Below the pieces are notes generated by a model. The model was not told the DNA's origin. It did not search any database and worked only from the letters and a program-made list of their open reading frames with translations. A stretch of 6,496 nt of DNA, taken from the NCBI GenBank assembly GCA_947169755.1, contig CAMVQX010000088.1, positions 1-6,496 on the forward strand, in the 5' to 3' direction. The position numbers were made by a program, and so were the translations under genes. The stretch comes from an uncultured bacterium. Its GTDB lineage: Bacteria; Cyanobacteriota; Vampirovibrionia; Gastranaerophilales; Gastranaerophilaceae. Positions 1 through 6,095 of this stretch are shown piece after piece; the first letter of the stretch is position 1, and each line of letters begins with the position of its first letter.

Positions 1-137
1 TCGTGAAGTTTCGCCTTCGTGGCTTTGCCACAGCCGGCTCAATTCACTGGTTATCCGGATTTGTTCGTTTTACTCACGTCATCCGTCCGCAAATCCGCCG
101 AACTCGAAAACCACGCTTTTCGCCACTATCTTCACAC
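1..137. other. GC-rich gene-free segment with small inverted repeats
   Basis: I find no recognisable gene here. The first 130 bases contain 67 G or C, about half, whereas neighbouring stretches range from about 20 to 45 percent. Several inverted repeats are present: GTGGC/GCCAC with a 3-base loop (19-31), CGGATTTG at 56-63 with CAAATCCG at 90-97, and CGAAAA/TTTTCG at 105-122. A plus-strand frame stays open from 7 to 177 but has no ATG start and ends inside the tRNA, so I do not call it. The composition and nested repeats suggest a dispersed intergenic repeat, or the edge of an element or gene cut by the window boundary; this is inference. Confidence 0.4.
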
Positions 138-175
138 AATTAGAGAGGATAGAAAAAATCCTATCCTCTCTAATT
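138..175 (-). terminator. Perfect 15-bp hairpin after tRNA-Gly, probable terminator
   Basis: The arms 138-152 and 161-175 are exact reverse complements over 15 bp, with an 8-base loop (GATTTTTT in the transcribed minus strand). The hairpin starts at the base immediately after the tRNA discriminator, so it would form the 3' trailer of the tRNA transcript and possibly of dnaE read-through. It is strong, but the classic run of U after the stem is missing: the transcript continues UGUGUGAAG, and the only U run lies in the loop. It is therefore a terminator by position and stability, with an atypical tail. It could alternatively be a processing or protective structure. Confidence 0.55.
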
Positions 176-247
176 AGCGGGAGACGAGGCTCGAACTCGC
201 GACATCCTCCTTGGCAAGGAGGCATTCTACCACTGAATTACCCCCGC
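176..247 (-). tRNA. tRNA-Gly, anticodon GCC
   Basis: The 72-base minus-strand sequence folds into a full cloverleaf. The 7-bp acceptor pairs GCGGGGG with CUCCCGC (one G-U). The D stem is AUUC/GAAU, the anticodon stem is CCUCC/GGAGG with loop UUGCCAA giving anticodon GCC, the variable loop is AUGUC, and the T stem is GCGAG/CUCGU around loop UUCGAGC. The discriminator base is U, as is usual for bacterial tRNA-Gly. CCA is not encoded (the genome reads AAT next), so the 3' end would need nuclease trimming and CCA addition. The GCC anticodon reads GGC and GGU glycine codons. It has its own promoter 17 bases upstream and is followed directly by a hairpin. Confidence 0.97.
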
Positions 248-263
248 ATCGGGTACAGTTCTT

Positions 264-291
264 ATTATACATGAAGATTTTTTTTTTGCAA
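264..291 (-). promoter_or_regulatory. Promoter for tRNA-Gly
   Basis: On the minus strand, TTGCAA (291-286) is followed by a 16-base spacer and a perfect TATAAT (269-264), preceded by TG one base off the extended position. Transcription would start near 257, about 9 bases before the mature tRNA 5' end at 247, which is typical for a short tRNA leader. Long A tracts lie within and upstream of the spacer. The promoter sits in the 57-bp gap after the dnaE stop codon, where no dnaE terminator is visible, so the tRNA could be read both from this promoter and by read-through. Confidence 0.8.
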
Positions 292-304
292 GCGTTTTTT
301 TATC

Positions 305-3300
305 TTATGCCAAAACTTCTTCTTGCGGTTTTTCTATCGTATCTAATGAACGTATCTCTATTTCTATTCTATCTCCAAATTGTTTATTCAATTTATTGAC
401 TAATTCATTTGAACTTTCTACCCAAAACAGTGATGAGGTTAAAACCTTTATTTCATCATCATAATCTTTTAATTTGAATGTTACCGGGTCCGAACCTGTG
501 TGTTCGCAAAGAATATTTTTCAATAGCATTAACTCTTCAAATTTTAAGTCTTGAGTTAATTTTATTGTGAAAATATTTGAATTATCTACTGTTTTTACTG
601 TTTCAACAATCAATGACGGGTGCTCTTCACCTTCACGTTTACTAACTTTACCGGATACAATTACCCGCTGTTCATTCTGTAAATAGTTTCCGTATTCGGC
701 TATCTTGTTATTGAACGCAATTACATCAATTTTGCCCGACAAATCCTCAATAGTTACAAAACGAATGAATTTTGACGGATCTTTTTTGGTCGGTATCTGC
801 TTTGTTGCTGTTACAAGGCCGCATATCGTTACTAATTTGTCATTAGGTAATGTCTCAAGCTCCGTAATCTTATGCGTCATTAAAAACGGCAACTTATCTC
901 TTATAGTGGATAGCGGATGGCTTGTGATATAAAATCCCAAAAATTCTTTTTCAAAATTCTGTATAGTTCTTGCAGGATATTCTTCATCGCTGCCTGAAAG
1001 CTGAAATTTTGCATCTTGAATGGCTGATGTATCACCGAGCATATCAAATAAATTACCCTGACCTGATTCTTTAGCCTTAGCTTCTTTTGATGCTGTAGCT
1101 ATAATATACTCAATATTGTCCATCAACTGTTTTCGGCTCTTTTCAATTGATGAAAATGCGCCGGATTTTATCAAACCTTCTAACGTCTTTTTATTAGAAC
1201 ATTTTATATCCAAACGTTTTATATAATCATATATTGATGTATATGGACCGTTTTCTTCTCTCTCTTTAATAATTTCTTCAATGACACCTTCTCCTACCTG
1301 TTTAATTGAAGCGAGCCCGAATCTGATATTATCTCCGTCAGGAGTAAATGACGACATTGAATGGTTTATATCAGGCGGAAGTACTTTTATACCTTTTTTT
1401 AAGGCTTCTTCGATGTATAATTGTGTCTTATCAGCTTCACTTGCTACGCTTGATAATAGCGCTGATAAATATTCAACAGGGAAATGACATTTTAAATAAG
1501 CAGTTTGATAAGCAACAAAAGCATAAGCCGCAGAGTGAGATCTGTTAAAACAGTATGATGCAAATGCAAGTATCTGGTTAAACAGAGCTTCGGCATCTTT
1601 TGAGGACATTCCGTGCTGCGCTGAACGTTCGATGAATTTACCTTTTTGTTTCTCCATTTCATCGACTTTTTTCTTACCCATCATACGGCGAACCATATCA
1701 GCTTGTCCGAGCGTATAATCTGCCAATACTTGGAATACCTGCATAATTTGCTCTTGATACACAATTGTTCCGTATGTATCTTTTAATACAGGTTCAAGCA
1801 GAGGGTGTGCATATGTGATAGCTTGCCGCCCATGTTTTCTTTCAACAAAATCATCAACCATGCCGGAATCCAGCGGGCCGGGACGGAATAATGCAACTAA
1901 AGCGCCTAAATCTTCAAATACGTCAGGTTTTAACTTTTTGACAAGGTTTTTCATCCCCTGAGATTCAAGCTGGAACACGCCATCAGTATCACCTGCCATA
2001 AGCATTTCGTATGTCGGTTTGTCATCAAGAGGAATGTTATTTATATCAACTTCAACACCCTGACGTTTTTTTATCATATCAACAGTTTTGTATATTGTTG
2101 TAAGGTTTCTCAAACCCAAAAAGTCCATTTTTAACAGACTTAAAACCTCAGTAACATCGTGAGGCGGATAACCGGTTTGTATAATACCGTCCTTTGACGG
2201 TTGAACAGGCAATATTTCATCTAACGGCTTTGGTGCAATAATTACACCTGCAGCGTGTGTGCCTGTATTATTTTTTATACCTTCAATACCGATTGCAAGG
2301 TCAATAATTTTTTTTAATCCTACAGTTTTGCCCTCAATAGGATCAACTAAGATTTGTTCATCTTTATCGTAAAGTGCTCTTAATTCAGACCCTTCATACT
2401 CCATTGCTTTGCCCAAAGTCTTGGCCTTGTCATTTATACTCATTGCCAAATCAATTGCAGGATCAATCAATCCGGCAAGTCTGTTGCTTTCGGCAAAAGG
2501 TACTTTCAATATTCTAGCGACACCTTTGAAGGCAGCTTTTGCAGCATAAGTTCCAAATGTGATGATTTGGCAAACTTTATCTTCACCGTATTTTTTAGAT
2601 ACATAATCGATAACTTCGCCGCGTCGTTCGATACAAAAATCTATATCAATATCTGGCATTGTAAAACGTTCGGGGTTTAAGAATCTTTCAAACAATAATT
2701 TATGTTTTATCGGGTCTAAGTCTGTTATCTCAAGTGCATAAGCTACGACTGAGCCTGCTGCTGAGCCTCTTCCGGGACCGACAGGTATTCCGTGAGTTTT
2801 TGCATAATGTATAAAATCCCATGTAATAAGAAAATAGGCAGCAAAACCCATTTGCTCAATAACGCCCAGTTCATAGTCGGCACGTTCTTTTAATGCGGGA
2901 GTGATTTCCCCGTAACGTTTTTTTAATCCGTCATAAACCAGTGATTCAAGGTAAGACTCAATTGTATGATTTGGCGGAACTTGATAATCAGGAAGCGGAC
3001 TTTTTCCAAGTTCAATTGTAAGGTGACATTGTTCTGCGATATCTCTGGTATTTTTTATACATTGTTCAAAAGTCTCAGCATCAAGCCACCTAAAAGCATC
3101 ACGCAGCTGCTCTGTTGTTTTTACATAAAATTCGTTATTTGGAAAATGAAATCTATCAGGGTCATCTTTGTCGCTGTTAGTCTGCATACACAATAATGTG
3201 TCGTGCATATCGGCGTCTTCTTTTCTCAAATAATGAGAGTCATTTGTAATGACCATTTTTATATCTAAATCTTTTGCTAATTTTATCAGTTGCGGATTTG

Positions 3301-3850
3301 TACGTTTTTGCTCATCAATACCATGATCCTGAAGCTCTATATAATAATCTTCTCCAAATAAATCCTTAAATCTTTGAGCAACTTCGTATGCACCTTTTTC
3401 ATGTCCTTCTAAGAAATTTTGTAAGACTTCACCCGCTAAGCAAGCGGATAAACAAATAAGTCCTTCGTGATGCTCTTTTAAAAGTTCCCAATTTATACGA
3501 GGTTTTACATATTTTCCTTTGCACCAGGCGACAGATGTTAATTTTATAAGATTTTGGTAGCCTTCTTTATTTTTAGCTAAAAGAATAAGGTGGTAACAGG
3601 GGTTATTATTCTTGTCGTGCTCCGTTATATCCCCGTTATGAAAGTAAAATTCACTCCCTAATATTGGTTTTATGCCTGCTTCTTTTGCGGTTGTATAAAG
3701 TTCCATATCACCGTACATTACCCCGTGGTCAGTAATTGCAACGGCAGGCATGTCATTTTCCTTAGCAAATTCTACTAAATCTTTTATTCTTATTGCACCG
3801 TCAAGCAGAGAATACTCTGTGTGAAGGTGTAAAGGTACTACCTGTTCCAT
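305..3850 (-). CDS. dnaE: DNA polymerase III subunit alpha (replicative polymerase)
   Basis: This is a complete 1181-residue C-family polymerase, close to the usual DnaE length (E. coli about 1160), and it is the chromosomal replicase catalytic subunit. The N-terminal PHP domain (about 5-210) begins HLHTEYSLLDG and keeps the expected metal ligands H8, H10, D17, H42, E67, H87, C137, D204 and H206, so a metal-dependent 3'-5' exonuclease is plausible. The palm has GPGRGSAAGS (358-367) and PDIDIDF with catalytic Asp 402 and 404; the third is D576 in KMDFLGL. YCFNRSHSAAYAF (766-778) is the conserved fingers motif. A helix-hairpin-helix region (about 815-900), a clamp-binding QGNLF (931-935), an OB fold (about 1005-1080) and a C-terminal tail follow. 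The ATG at 3850 places PHP correctly but has no SD. The gene lies 27 bp after a WYL regulator gene in the same direction. Confidence 0.98.
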   Translation of the reverse strand: MEQVVPLHLHTEYSLLDGAIRIKDLVEFAKENDMPAVAITDHGVMYGDMELYTTAKEAGIKPILGSEFYFHNGDITEHDKNNNPCYHLILLAKNKEGYQNLIKLTSVAWCKGKYVKPRINWELLKEHHEGLICLSACLAGEVLQNFLEGHEKGAYEVAQRFKDLFGEDYYIELQDHGIDEQKRTNPQLIKLAKDLDIKMVITNDSHYLRKEDADMHDTLLCMQTNSDKDDPDRFHFPNNEFYVKTTEQLRDAFRWLDAETFEQCIKNTRDIAEQCHLTIELGKSPLPDYQVPPNHTIESYLESLVYDGLKKRYGEITPALKERADYELGVIEQMGFAAYFLITWDFIHYAKTHGIPVGPGRGSAAGSVVAYALEITDLDPIKHKLLFERFLNPERFTMPDIDIDFCIERRGEVIDYVSKKYGEDKVCQIITFGTYAAKAAFKGVARILKVPFAESNRLAGLIDPAIDLAMSINDKAKTLGKAMEYEGSELRALYDKDEQILVDPIEGKTVGLKKIIDLAIGIEGIKNNTGTHAAGVIIAPKPLDEILPVQPSKDGIIQTGYPPHDVTEVLSLLKMDFLGLRNLTTIYKTVDMIKKRQGVEVDINNIPLDDKPTYEMLMAGDTDGVFQLESQGMKNLVKKLKPDVFEDLGALVALFRPGPLDSGMVDDFVERKHGRQAITYAHPLLEPVLKDTYGTIVYQEQIMQVFQVLADYTLGQADMVRRMMGKKKVDEMEKQKGKFIERSAQHGMSSKDAEALFNQILAFASYCFNRSHSAAYAFVAYQTAYLKCHFPVEYLSALLSSVASEADKTQLYIEEALKKGIKVLPPDINHSMSSFTPDGDNIRFGLASIKQVGEGVIEEIIKEREENGPYTSIYDYIKRLDIKCSNKKTLEGLIKSGAFSSIEKSRKQLMDNIEYIIATASKEAKAKESGQGNLFDMLGDTSAIQDAKFQLSGSDEEYPARTIQNFEKEFLGFYITSHPLSTIRDKLPFLMTHKITELETLPNDKLVTICGLVTATKQIPTKKDPSKFIRFVTIEDLSGKIDVIAFNNKIAEYGNYLQNEQRVIVSGKVSKREGEEHPSLIVETVKTVDNSNIFTIKLTQDLKFEELMLLKNILCEHTGSDPVTFKLKDYDDEIKVLTSSLFWVESSNELVNKLNKQFGDRIEIEIRSLDTIEKPQEEVLA

Positions 3851-3856
3851 AATATA

Positions 3857-3865
3857 AGTTTAGCA
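3857..3865 (-). promoter_or_regulatory. Possible extended -10 giving a leaderless dnaE mRNA
   Basis: The minus strand reads TGCTAAACT (3865-3857): a TG one base before TAAACT, which matches TATAAT at 4 of 6 positions including the key second A and last T. A start 7 bases further falls on the A of the dnaE ATG at 3850, which would explain the missing SD. No good -35 element lies 16-18 bases upstream. Transcription from the promoter upstream of the WYL genes is the alternative. The site overlaps the palindrome at 3860-3871. Confidence 0.3.
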
Positions 3866-3871
3866 TGCTAA
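3860..3871. promoter_or_regulatory. Perfect 12-bp palindrome before dnaE, candidate operator
   Basis: TTAGCATGCTAA is its own reverse complement and lies in the 27-bp gap between the second WYL gene and dnaE, 10 to 21 bases before the dnaE ATG, where an SD would be expected. With no loop it cannot be a normal RNA hairpin, so a dimeric protein-binding site is the natural reading. It overlaps the possible -10 of dnaE, where a bound protein would block transcription. I saw no second copy in the window, including the region upstream of the WYL operon. Confidence 0.35.
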
Positions 3872-3877
3872 TTATTT

Positions 3878-4801
3878 TTATTGATAGTTTGATAAAGTTT
3901 TGTTAATAAGCTCTATCATTTCTTCTTTGACAAATTTCGGAGAAATAATTTCAGCTTCAGTGCCGTATCGCATAATTCTTTTTATAAGAAGATTTAAATC
4001 CTCATTTTTGTTAATTATGATTTGGCTGCCATCCTGTTCAACTCTGTCAACATATTCCCAATCTCTGATTTTGTAATTTTTAGTCAATCTGTTTTTTATT
4101 CTGTAAACAACTGTTGTGGGTATAGCCTGTGAGGATGATGCTGTAGGTAAACTTTTTACATTTTTAATGTTGTCTATTGGTATATCGTAAATCCTGCTTC
4201 CGTTGTTGCCGATTACTCTAAGGTATATTTTCCTTTTCATATAAATAATTTCTTTTGGAGAACATAAAAGATTTATTTCTGTGTTATCACTATCGCTGTA
4301 TATTATTTCGAGTTTTTGCTGCTGCTGACAGTATTCTTCACATTTTTTTATTTGTTCAATTAGTTCCGAATTATAAAATTCAGAACTAAAATTATTATTT
4401 TCTATAGCTTGTTTGATGTTTTGTGATGATTCATCAAATCTCATTTCAATTTGTTTTATAAAGTTATCGATGTTTTGTTTGTTTTTCCCTTTAGGAAAAA
4501 GGTTTTTGGCAGATTCTATACGCAAAATAGTTTTTATATCTTCAAGCGAAAATTGCATTTTATATAGTGCATTTTGCAGTTTATATTTATTTTTTATTTT
4601 CTTAACCTTTAATCCGAATATTTTAAGGGCGTTAAGATATTTATTCAAAGTAACATGAGTGTTAGATTTGCCGTCATACTTTCCATTTGCTAACAGATTA
4701 ATTACATCTTTGAATTCAGCTTCATCGTCGTACATCATTTTTAAAAATTCAAATAATTTTATGCAGGAGTCGTTATATTTTTCGTTTAATTTTTTAGTCA
4801 T
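3878..4801 (-). CDS. WYL-domain transcriptional regulator, second of pair (PafC/PafB-like)
   Basis: This 307-residue protein has the three-part layout of WYL regulators. A winged helix-turn-helix at about 10-75 ends in a recognition helix and wing around TLNKYLNALKIFGLKVKK. A WYL domain lies at about 150-217 and a C-terminal WCX-like domain at about 228-305. The signature tripeptide is IYL (192-194), not WYL. The strand that normally carries the conserved arginines reads YDIPIDNIKNV, so the arginine before the final Ile is Asn211; ligand sensing may be altered or lost. The ATG overlaps the end of the upstream WYL gene by 8 bp (ATGACTAA), which implies translational coupling; a weak GGGG lies 7 bases upstream. 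Such proteins bind DNA and often sense nucleic acid or nucleotides. The target is unknown. Confidence 0.85.
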   Translation of the reverse strand: MTKKLNEKYNDSCIKLFEFLKMMYDDEAEFKDVINLLANGKYDGKSNTHVTLNKYLNALKIFGLKVKKIKNKYKLQNALYKMQFSLEDIKTILRIESAKNLFPKGKNKQNIDNFIKQIEMRFDESSQNIKQAIENNNFSSEFYNSELIEQIKKCEEYCQQQQKLEIIYSDSDNTEINLLCSPKEIIYMKRKIYLRVIGNNGSRIYDIPIDNIKNVKSLPTASSSQAIPTTVVYRIKNRLTKNYKIRDWEYVDRVEQDGSQIIINKNEDLNLLIKRIMRYGTEAEIISPKFVKEEMIELINKTLSNYQ

Positions 4802-5732
4802 TGTAATACCCCGCTTTCATATCATTTAAAAGAGCAATGAATTCATCTCTAAAATCTGCGGGTTCAAGAATTTTGCAATCTGCACCTAATGACAGCAATT
4901 TTTGTTTTATTTGAAATTTATTAGATGTAGTTATTTCAATTTTAGATTTACCGTTTTCAGAACTTATAAGTTTTTCGTTACTCTCTAATTCCGGTTTGGA
5001 TGAATTTATTTCATATATAATTTTTAATTGCGGTAATTCTAAAGTATTTGAAGATTCAATTTTTATTTCGCATATTTCTTTGATTCTGCTTATTGGAAAT
5101 ATACAGTATTGATTGTATTCAAAACCAATTCCGCAAAGATATATTTTCCCGTTTTGTATGTCAATTTTATCAGGTAATATTTTAATATTTTTTTCTCCGG
5201 AGTTAGGTGAATTGTATCTTATAACTAATTGATATTTCTTCTCGCAGCAATCAAGTAAATCTGTCACAATTTTTTCGTCAATATTTTTAAGAGGCGAATA
5301 TTTTTTTAATTCAGATATAAATTCATCATTTTTAATATATTTCCCAATTTTTTTGAAAAAGTTATCAAGATATAAAACATCTTGAATATCCATAGTCTTT
5401 ACAAGAATCTTATAAACCTTTAAGAGGCTTAATTTTTGTTCTTCGGATATTTTAAGTTCAAAAGGATGGGATGTGATTATGTATCTTGAGATTTTATCTT
5501 CTCCTTTTATCCTTTTTATTTCACAGCCAATGTGTTTTAGTGAATTCATATATACTCGGATTGTGTCTGTCGAAACCTTTTCATGCAGATATGGATGATT
5601 TTCTATAATATCTTTCATCTCTTTAAAACTTTTTGGACCGTCTATTAGTCCGGCAAATATAAGCAAAGCTTTAAATCCTGTAAAAGTCATTAAATTATAT
5701 GTAACTTTTTGAGTTTTATAGAATTCTTTCAT
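4794..5732 (-). CDS. WYL-domain transcriptional regulator, first of pair (PafB/PafC-like)
   Basis: This 312-residue protein has the same architecture as its downstream neighbour. A winged helix-turn-helix lies at about 18-87 (helices around KALLIFAGLIDG and STDTIRVYMNSLKHIG, wing around CEIKRIKG). A WYL domain at about 155-222 contains LVIRYNSPN, then GKIYLCGIG (signature IYL at 197-199), then FPISRIKEI, which keeps Arg216. A WCX-like tail follows at about 234-306. It is the promoter-proximal gene of the operon. The ATG at 5732 has an AGGA six bases upstream, the best SD among the protein genes here, supporting this start. The gene is clearly AT-richer than dnaE. Two diverged WYL proteins in tandem resemble PafB and PafC, which act as a heterodimer in the actinobacterial DNA-damage response; a shared function here is inference. 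Confidence 0.85.
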   Translation of the reverse strand: MKEFYKTQKVTYNLMTFTGFKALLIFAGLIDGPKSFKEMKDIIENHPYLHEKVSTDTIRVYMNSLKHIGCEIKRIKGEDKISRYIITSHPFELKISEEQKLSLLKVYKILVKTMDIQDVLYLDNFFKKIGKYIKNDEFISELKKYSPLKNIDEKIVTDLLDCCEKKYQLVIRYNSPNSGEKNIKILPDKIDIQNGKIYLCGIGFEYNQYCIFPISRIKEICEIKIESSNTLELPQLKIIYEINSSKPELESNEKLISSENGKSKIEITTSNKFQIKQKLLSLGADCKILEPADFRDEFIALLNDMKAGYYND

Positions 5733-5772
5733 AATTTTTCCTAAAATTTAATAAGTTTTATTTGTTTAAATA

Positions 5773-5781
5773 ATTATATCA
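5773..5781 (-). promoter_or_regulatory. Extended -10 promoter of the WYL-WYL(-dnaE) operon
   Basis: The minus strand reads TGATATAAT, a perfect TATAAT (5778-5773) with the extended TG. Transcription would start near 5766, giving a leader of about 34 bases that includes the AGGA ribosome binding site at 5742-5739. A perfect TTGACA lies at 5809-5804, but the 25-base spacing is too long for a normal -35/-10 pair, so the extended -10 probably works with a weak -35, or the TTGACA belongs to an operator. Confidence 0.6.
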
Positions 5782-5800
5782 AATTTTTATCATAAATAGA

Positions 5801-5814
5801 TTTTGTCAACAAAA
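5801..5814. promoter_or_regulatory. TTTTGT-CA-ACAAAA inverted repeat, candidate operator
   Basis: Six-base arms TTTTGT and ACAAAA flank a 2-base centre. The minus strand of this repeat contains TTGACA, lying 25 bases before the TATAAT of the WYL operon promoter. The position, around -40 relative to the predicted start, would suit an activator or autoregulator such as the WYL pair. AT-rich DNA produces such repeats by chance, so support is modest. Confidence 0.3.
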
Positions 5815-5822
5815 ATTTTGCC

Positions 5823-5881
5823 GAAATTTACGTAATTTCATTAAAATTTCTTCATTAAGATTTTAGAACATAAAATTTTAT
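5823..5881. repeat. AT-rich palindromes in the divergent intergenic region
   Basis: TTACGTAA (5828-5835) is flanked by GAAA and TTTC, forming an interrupted inverted repeat with one extra base at 5827. ATAAAATTTTAT (5870-5881) is a perfect 12-bp palindrome made only of A and T. Between the WYL promoter at 5809 and the plus-strand promoter at 5935 I see no gene. These could be binding sites for a regulator of either direction, but the base composition makes chance likely. Confidence 0.25.
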
Positions 5882-5934
5882 TTGATTTTATTAGGGGCAT
5901 GGTCAATTGTAAATTTTTTTTTGTAATTCTTTAC

Positions 5935-5963
5935 TTGTCAAATATTTTACTTAGTTTTACATT
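5935..5963 (+). promoter_or_regulatory. Sigma-70 type promoter directed toward anmK
   Basis: TTGTCA (5935-5940, 5 of 6 to TTGACA), a 17-base spacer, then TACATT (5958-5963, 4 of 6 to TATAAT). The predicted start is near 5970. It faces away from the WYL operon and would drive a short RNA or leader of about 125 bases ending at the hairpin 6065-6092, and possibly anmK by read-through. A T tract at 5914-5922 lies upstream. Confidence 0.55.
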
Positions 5964-5995
5964 GTTTGTTGTAGAGGAGATTTGAGAAAGGAGTG

Positions 5996-6058
5996 ATGGC
6001 AAAACTTTACGAAGTGCGATTAGGGATATTTTGGGGGAGTAATAAAAATAATTTTTGA
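5996..6058 (+). CDS. Possible 20-residue leader peptide
   Basis: ATG at 5996 opens a 20-codon frame, MAKLYEVRLGIFWGSNKNNF, ending in TGA six bases before the terminator-like hairpin at 6065. A strong AAAGGAG lies upstream, but only 2 bases separate it from the ATG, which is too close for normal initiation. Promoter, SD, short frame, hairpin and then a metabolic gene is the order of an attenuator, but no run of one regulatory amino acid codon is present. There is no homology argument, so this is a weak call. Confidence 0.18.
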   Translation: MAKLYEVRLGIFWGSNKNNF

Positions 6059-6064
6059 TAGTTT

Positions 6065-6095
6065 GGAAAGCTTGAAAAGAGTGAGGCTTTCCTTT
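6065..6095 (+). terminator. Terminator-like hairpin between leader and anmK
   Basis: GGAAAGCTT (6065-6073) pairs with AGGCTTTCC (6084-6092) over 9 bp including one G-U, around a 10-base loop, followed by TTTATTATTGTTT. The stem and T-rich tail fit an intrinsic terminator that would end the transcript from the 5935 promoter 15 bases before anmK. The same bases also hold a promoter match (6072-6100), so the two readings compete or work together. Confidence 0.5.

Noticed and set aside
138..175. 15-bp inverted repeat as a transposon end or CRISPR repeat
   Set aside because: There is a single copy with an 8-base loop, no transposase, no spacers and no target duplication; a tRNA trailer hairpin is simpler.
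7..177. Plus-strand frame open for 56 codons across the GC-rich segment and hairpin
   Set aside because: It has no ATG, its stop lies inside the tRNA, and it includes the perfect hairpin. Openness is expected by chance at this G+C; no family is recognisable.
211..399. Plus-strand 62-codon frame over the tRNA and the dnaE 3' end
   Set aside because: It overlaps the tRNA and dnaE on the other strand and reads as low-complexity hydrophobic residues from T-rich DNA.
705..3196. Short plus-strand frames inside dnaE
   Set aside because: All are antisense to a strongly conserved gene, with no SD or recognisable protein.
4413..4658. Plus-strand 81-codon frame antisense to the second WYL gene, seemingly membrane-like
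   Set aside because: The hydrophobic runs come from antisense reading of Lys/Asn/Glu-rich codons; the minus-strand WYL protein explains the sequence.
3878..5732. WYL genes as regulators of a phage-defence system (BrxR/CapW type)
   Set aside because: The neighbours are dnaE, a tRNA and anmK; no nuclease, methylase, CBASS or BREX gene is visible, and there are two regulators in tandem.
5880..5930. Second minus-strand promoter (TTGACC near 5905) for the WYL operon
   Set aside because: No acceptable -10 hexamer lies at 16-18 bases, and the TGATATAAT site closer to the gene is much better.
5998..6025. Resemblance of GGCAAA plus a mini-hairpin to part of a cyclic-di-GMP-I riboswitch
   Set aside because: The second conserved strand (GACGCAAAGCC-like) and the closing stems are missing, so the match is too short to support.
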